In this document: positions 4,892-8,868 of the stretch, one piece after another
How the letters are laid out: every line of letters begins with the position of its first letter
Numbering within the stretch: position 1 is the first letter of the stretch
DNA from: Sphingomonadales bacterium
Lineage (GTDB): Bacteria; Pseudomonadota; Alphaproteobacteria; Sphingomonadales; Sphingomonadaceae
DNA: 8,868 nucleotides
Reading direction: 5' to 3'
NCBI GenBank assembly: GCA_024636595.1
Contig: JAGXGT010000021.1
Coordinates: forward strand, 1 to 8,868
Made by a program: the position numbers and the translations under genes
The notes under the pieces: generated by a model
Told to the model about the DNA's origin: nothing
Databases searched by the model: none
Seen by the model: the letters and a program-made list of their open reading frames with translations, nothing else

Positions 4892-6475
4892 ATGCCAAAA
4901 GTACTGATATCCGATAAAATGGACCCGAAAGCCGCCGAAATTTTCCGTGAGCGGGGGTGCGAAGTCGACGAAATCACCGGACAGACACCGGAAGAGCTGA
5001 TGAAGATAATCGGCGAATATGATGGTCTCGCCATTCGTTCGTCGACTACCGTCACCCCGGAAATATTAGCCGCTGCGACAAATTTGAAAGTAGTTGGCCG
5101 AGCCGGTATCGGCGTCGATAATGTCGATATCCCGGCCGCTTCTGCCAAGGGCGTTGTGGTCATGAACACGCCGTTCGGCAACAGCATCACCACAGCGGAA
5201 CATGCGATCGCCCTCATGTTCGCTCTTGCTCGCCAGCTTCCCTCGGCCGACGCTTCGACTCAAGCCGGAAAATGGGAAAAATCCAAATTCATGGGTGTCG
5301 AACTGACCAGCAAGACGCTGGGTCTGATCGGCGCCGGCAATATCGGTTCGATTGTTGCGGAACGCGCCATCGGCCTGCGTATGAAGGTTGTTGCTTATGA
5401 TCCGTTTCTGACCGAGGAACGTGCGGTCGAAATGGGTGTCGAGAAAGTCTCGCTGGATGATCTTCTCGCCCGCGCCGACTTTATCACCATGCACACGCCG
5501 CTCACCGACCAGACGCGCAATATCCTGTCCGCCGAAGCGCTGGCGAAAACGAAACCCGGCGTCCGCATCATCAACTGCGCACGCGGCGGCTTGATCGACG
5601 AGGCCGCCTTGAAGGAAGCCTTGGAATCTGGCCATGTCGCCGGTGCGGCGCTCGACGTTTTTGCGCAGGAACCGGCCAAGGAAAATGCCTTGTTCGGCGC
5701 TCCCAACCTCATTTGCACACCGCATCTCGGTGCCTCCACCAGCGAGGCACAGGTCAATGTTGCGATACAGGTGGCAGAACAGATGGCCGACTATCTGGTC
5801 AATGGCGGCGTGGAAAATGCGCTGAATATGCCCAGCCTTTCCGCAGAACAGGCACCGAAGCTGAAACCCTATATGGCGCTTGCCACCCAATTGGGATCAC
5901 TCGTCGGCCAACTCGCCGCCGACCAGATCAAAGGAGTTGCCGTCGAGGTCGAAGGCGCCGCCGCTGAACTGGACCAGAAGCCAATTACGGCGGCAGTGTT
6001 GGCCGGACTGATGCGCGCCTATAGCGACACCGTGAACATGGTCAACGCGCCCTATCTGGCGAAGGAACGCGGCCTCGATGTTCGCGAAATCCGCCATGAG
6101 CGCGAAGGAGACTATCACACGCTGGTCCGGGTTTCCGTGACCACCGACGAAGGCGAAAAGTCGGTTGCCGGCACGCTGTTCGGATCTTCCGGCCCACGAC
6201 TGGTGGAAATGTTCGGGATCAAGGTCGAGGCCGATTTGGAGGGTGATATGCTTTATATCGTCAACCAGGATCAGCCCGGCTTTATCGGCAGCGTCGGCTC
6301 GACACTCGGCGCAGCAGGCGTCAATATCGGCACGTTCCACTTGGGTCGTCGCAGCGATGCACCGGGCGGCGAGGCCGTTCTGTTGCTGTCGATCGATTCG
6401 CCGGTCGAAGAGACCGTACTATGGTCGGTTTGTCAGCTGGAAGGCGTGAAGACGGTCAAGGCCCTGAAATTTTGA
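4892..6475 (+). CDS. serA: D-3-phosphoglycerate dehydrogenase
   Basis: SerA oxidises 3-phosphoglycerate to 3-phosphohydroxypyruvate with NAD+, the first step of serine synthesis, in the cytoplasm. The 527 residues fit the long form of the enzyme. The substrate-binding domain carries RSSTTVTPEIL (49-59) and GRAGIGVDNVD (69-79). The Rossmann domain has GLIGAGNIG (144-152) and the acidic Asp170 typical of NAD use. The catalytic set is Arg231 (NCARGGLIDE), Glu260 (FAQEP) and His278 (TPHLGAS). An intervening ASB domain (about 318-445) and a C-terminal ACT domain (about 453-527, DQPGFIGSVGSTLGAAGVNI) follow. In the family the ACT domain is where serine may inhibit; whether this enzyme is serine-sensitive cannot be told. 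The start is supported by AAGGA at 4878-4882, 9 bases upstream. SerC, its pathway partner, is immediately upstream. Confidence 0.98.
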   Translation: MPKVLISDKMDPKAAEIFRERGCEVDEITGQTPEELMKIIGEYDGLAIRSSTTVTPEILAAATNLKVVGRAGIGVDNVDIPAASAKGVVVMNTPFGNSITTAEHAIALMFALARQLPSADASTQAGKWEKSKFMGVELTSKTLGLIGAGNIGSIVAERAIGLRMKVVAYDPFLTEERAVEMGVEKVSLDDLLARADFITMHTPLTDQTRNILSAEALAKTKPGVRIINCARGGLIDEAALKEALESGHVAGAALDVFAQEPAKENALFGAPNLICTPHLGASTSEAQVNVAIQVAEQMADYLVNGGVENALNMPSLSAEQAPKLKPYMALATQLGSLVGQLAADQIKGVAVEVEGAAAELDQKPITAAVLAGLMRAYSDTVNMVNAPYLAKERGLDVREIRHEREGDYHTLVRVSVTTDEGEKSVAGTLFGSSGPRLVEMFGIKVEADLEGDMLYIVNQDQPGFIGSVGSTLGAAGVNIGTFHLGRRSDAPGGEAVLLLSIDSPVEETVLWSVCQLEGVKTVKALKF

Positions 6476-6505
6476 TTCGATAGCAACAGACCCAAGAAAA
6501 AAGAT

Positions 6506-6540
6506 GGCCTGAGCCTGTGCTTCGGCTATGGAGCAGGGCC
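6506..6540 (+). repeat. imperfect hairpin abutting the hisZ start
   Basis: GGCCTG (6506-6511) pairs with CAGGGCC (6534-6540) with one bulged G, and AGCC (6512-6515) pairs with GGCT (6524-6527) inside. The hisZ Shine-Dalgarno GGAG (6530-6533) falls in the internal loop just before the closing strand. The fold could modulate hisZ initiation, but it is imperfect and may be chance in GC-rich sequence. Confidence 0.3.
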
Positions 6541-7656
6541 ATGCAAAAGCCATCCAATCTCTTGCCCGAAGGGTTCCATGACGCGCTGCCGCCTTATGCC
6601 GAGGCGGCTTCGCGGCTGGAACGCGATGTTCTCGATACGATGGCCAGCCATGGCTATGCGCGGGTAACGCCGCCGCTCGCGGAATATGAAGATGGACTGA
6701 CCCAACGGATGCAGGGGGGATCCCGTAGCGATTTGATCCGCCTTGTCGACCCGATTTCCCAGCGCACATTGGCGTTACGCCCCGACATGACGATGCAAAT
6801 CGGGCGCATTGCCTCAACCAGTCTAGCGGAACGGCCACGCCCGCTCAGGCTCAGCTATTCGGGGCAAGTACTGAAATTACGTTCCGGCCAATTGCAGCCC
6901 GAACGCAGTCGATTGCAAATTGGTGCCGAACTGATTGGTACCGACAGTGTTATCGCTGCCTGCGAGATTGTCTTTGTGGCGATCGCAGCGCTCGAACGAG
7001 CCGGTGTCTCCGGTATCACGGTGGACTTTACCATGCCCGACCTGATTGATATTTTGGCGGCTGGACCATTGCCATTAAACCAGGCGCAGCTTACCGAAGT
7101 GCGCGGTGAGCTGGATATGAAGGATGCCGGTGGCCTAAATGCCATGGGCGCAACCGGCTATCTGCCTCTGATTGAGGCAACCGGCCCGTTTGATGAGGCG
7201 ATGGCGAAGCTGCGCGCATTTGATAGGGACGGACTACTTGGCTCGCGACTGGATGGCGTTGCCCAGATCGCCGAGAGCATCAGAGGAAAGGCCGACCTCA
7301 CACTTGACCCGACCGAGCGCCATGGTTTTGAATATCAGAACTGGTTTGGCTTCACGCTATATGCTGAAAGCTTCATCGGCGCTCTGGGCCGTGGCGGCAG
7401 TTATGTGATCGCTCACGCCGATGGCGAAGCCGAAGCCGCAGTCGGTTTCTCTCTCTATCCTGATCCCCTGATCAATGCCGGTTTTGGGGCAAAGACCAGC
7501 GACCAGATATTCTTGCCGCTCGGACATGACCGAAGCGCCGCTTCTAAGCTGCGCGAAACGGGCTGGCGCACAGTGGCAGCGCTTTCGGAAACCGATGAAG
7601 CGCAGGCGCTTGGTTGCTCGCACATATTGAACGGCGATCAGCCGGAACCCTTATAA
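6541..7656 (+). CDS. hisZ: ATP phosphoribosyltransferase regulatory subunit
   Basis: HisZ is a catalytically inactive paralogue of histidyl-tRNA synthetase. It binds short-form HisG to make the active, histidine-regulated enzyme for the first step of histidine synthesis (PRPP + ATP). The product is 371 residues. HisS-like motifs are recognisable: NLLPEGFHDALPP (6-18), RVTPPLAEYEDGL (41-53), LALRPDMTMQIGRIAS (77-92), YSGQVLKL (106-113) and RSRLQIGAELIG (122-133). The C-terminal part carries HGFEYQNWFGFTLY (261-274) and GRGGSY (283-288). There is no anticodon-binding domain, which separates it from true HisS. The ATG at 6541 follows GGAG at 6530-6533 by 7 bases; a GTG at 6517 is in frame but has no such site. 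It lies 65 bases after serA and 13 bases before purA, so one transcript is likely. A short-form hisG is expected elsewhere in the genome. Confidence 0.95.
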   Translation: MQKPSNLLPEGFHDALPPYAEAASRLERDVLDTMASHGYARVTPPLAEYEDGLTQRMQGGSRSDLIRLVDPISQRTLALRPDMTMQIGRIASTSLAERPRPLRLSYSGQVLKLRSGQLQPERSRLQIGAELIGTDSVIAACEIVFVAIAALERAGVSGITVDFTMPDLIDILAAGPLPLNQAQLTEVRGELDMKDAGGLNAMGATGYLPLIEATGPFDEAMAKLRAFDRDGLLGSRLDGVAQIAESIRGKADLTLDPTERHGFEYQNWFGFTLYAESFIGALGRGGSYVIAHADGEAEAAVGFSLYPDPLINAGFGAKTSDQIFLPLGHDRSAASKLRETGWRTVAALSETDEAQALGCSHILNGDQPEPL

Positions 7657-7669
7657 GAAAGACTCTAAT

Positions 7670-8829
7670 ATGGCCAATGTAACGGTAATCGGCGCGCAAT
7701 GGGGCGATGAGGGCAAGGGAAAGATTGTCGACTGGCTGTCCGAACGCGCCGATGTTGTGGTCCGCTTCCAGGGCGGCCATAATGCGGGCCACACGCTGGT
7801 TGTCGATGGAGCGGTCTATAAGCTTTCGCTGCTACCGTCCGGCATCGTGCGGGGCGCATTGTCGATCATCGGCAACGGCGTCGTGCTTGATCCCTGGCAT
7901 TTGCGCGACGAGATCAAGAAGCTGGAAAGCCAGGGCGTCACCATCAATACCGATAATTTCGGCATCGCCGAAACCTGTCCGCTGATTCTGCCGATCCACC
8001 GCGATCTCGATGCGATGCGGGAAGATGCGAGCGGCAAGGGCAAGATCGGAACGACCCGGCGCGGTATTGGACCGGCCTATGAGGACAAGGTCGGACGTCG
8101 TGCGATCCGGGTCTGCGATCTCGCGCATCTCGATGATCTGGGACCGCAACTTGACCGGCTGTGCGCACACCATGACGCGCTCCGGGCCGGCTTCGGCGAA
8201 CCGCCCGTCGATCGCGAGAGGTTGCTCAATGACCTGAAGGAAATAGCCGACAGCGTGCTGCAATATGCCCAGCCGGTTTGGAAACGACTCAACGAAGCGC
8301 GCCGCGATGGCAAGCGTATCTTGTTCGAAGGCGCACAGGGTGTGCTGCTTGATGTCGATCATGGCACCTATCCCTTTGTCACCAGCTCGAACACGATCTC
8401 CGGCACCGCCGCTGGCGGCTCCGGTATCGGCCCGTCCGGCACCGGCTATGTGCTGGGCATCACCAAGGCTTACACAACGCGTGTCGGTTCGGGCCCCTTC
8501 CCGACCGAACTAGATGATGAGATCGGCCAACGGCTTGGCGAGCGCGGGCATGAATTTGGCACCGTCACCGGACGTCAGCGGCGCTGCGGCTGGTTCGATG
8601 CCGTACTGGTACGGCAGGCTCTTGCGGTTTCGGGCGTTGCCGGGATTGCACTAACCAAGCTGGACGTTCTTGACGGGTTTGCCGAACTAAAAATCTGTGT
8701 AGGCTATGACCTGAACGGAGTAACCTACGACTATTTGCCGCCTCATCATCAGGACCAGGCGGCGGTCAAACCTATTTACGAAACGCTTGAAGGCTGGAAC
8801 GAAACAACGGCTGGCGCGCGCAGCTGGGC
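7670..8829 (+). CDS. purA: adenylosuccinate synthetase (3' end cut by window edge)
   Basis: PurA joins IMP and aspartate using GTP to form adenylosuccinate, the first committed step from IMP to AMP. The frame is open from the ATG at 7670 to the adapter junction at 8829, giving 386 complete codons. The family is about 430 residues, so roughly 40 C-terminal residues are missing. Diagnostic elements are GAQWGDEGKGKIVDWL (8-23) with catalytic Asp13, FQGGHNAGHTLV (33-44) with catalytic His41, GTTRRGIGPAYEDK (127-140) in the IMP site, LFEGAQG (about 222-228), and TVTGRQRRCGWFD near residue 300. The gene starts 13 bases after hisZ. Only a weak purine-rich AGAAAGA precedes the ATG, consistent with translation coupled to hisZ. 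Truncation is due to the library adapter. Confidence 0.97.
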
Positions 8830-8868
8830 CTGTCTCTTATACACATCTCCGAGCCCACGAGACGCTCA
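8830..8868 (-). other. Nextera mosaic end plus i7-side adapter and partial index (not genomic)
   Basis: Bases 8830-8848 are the reverse complement of the mosaic end seen at 1-19. Bases 8849-8863 (CCGAGCCCACGAGAC) are the standard Nextera read-2 adapter. The last five bases (GCTCA) would be the start of an i7 index. All of this is synthetic library sequence, and the purA reading frame must be stopped at 8829. Confidence 0.97.

Noticed and set aside
5066..5890. Minus-strand open frame of 274 codons inside serA
   Set aside because: Long antisense frames are common opposite GC-rich genes. serA on the plus strand is complete with all catalytic residues, and the antisense product shows no recognisable family.
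6517..6540. GTG start for hisZ eight codons upstream
   Set aside because: The ATG at 6541 has a Shine-Dalgarno at proper distance and gives the standard HisZ N terminus.
7832..8362. Minus-strand open frame of 176 codons inside purA
   Set aside because: Antisense shadow of purA, which carries all diagnostic motifs on the plus strand.

Overview
The window is 8.8 kb of ordinary bacterial chromosome with sequencing adapter at both ends. Bases 1-19 are the Tn5/Nextera mosaic end. Bases 8830-8868 are the reverse-complement mosaic end, the i7-side adapter and five further bases. Real genomic sequence is therefore 20-8829, and the two outermost genes are cut by library construction, not by biology. 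The likely source is an alphaproteobacterium, most plausibly of the Sphingomonadales. This rests on the moderately GC-rich coding sequence, the long 'Methanosarcina/alphaproteobacterial' type of SerC, the serC-serA-hisZ-purA order, and pheA divergent from a membrane-anchored cytochrome c. The taxonomic call is inference; no rRNA gene is present.

Left part (20-2934): the 5' half of pheA (prephenate dehydratase, minus strand) diverges from a gene for a membrane-anchored class I cytochrome c. That gene converges on a two-gene minus-strand unit made of an extensin-like lipoprotein gene followed by a LOG/TIGR00730 nucleotide phosphoribohydrolase gene. Middle (2935-3613): a 252-bp divergent intergenic region with palindromes and a promoter candidate leads to a small secreted PepSY-type protein. 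Next comes a 115-bp serC leader with an exact 7-bp inverted repeat and a hairpin that covers the serC ribosome-binding site. Right part (3614-8829): serC, serA, hisZ and purA run in the same direction.

The right-hand genes form a coherent metabolic block. SerA and SerC catalyse the first two steps of serine synthesis from 3-phosphoglycerate. Serine supplies one-carbon units for purines. HisZ is the regulatory subunit of the first histidine enzyme, and the histidine pathway releases AICAR, which re-enters purine synthesis as IMP, the substrate of PurA. The only region that may hold non-coding regulation of interest is the serC leader. I found no mobile element, CRISPR array, tRNA, rRNA or defence system, and no evidence of a novel multi-gene system. 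Annotated features cover almost all of the window, and no gene-free stretch exceeds 300 bases.
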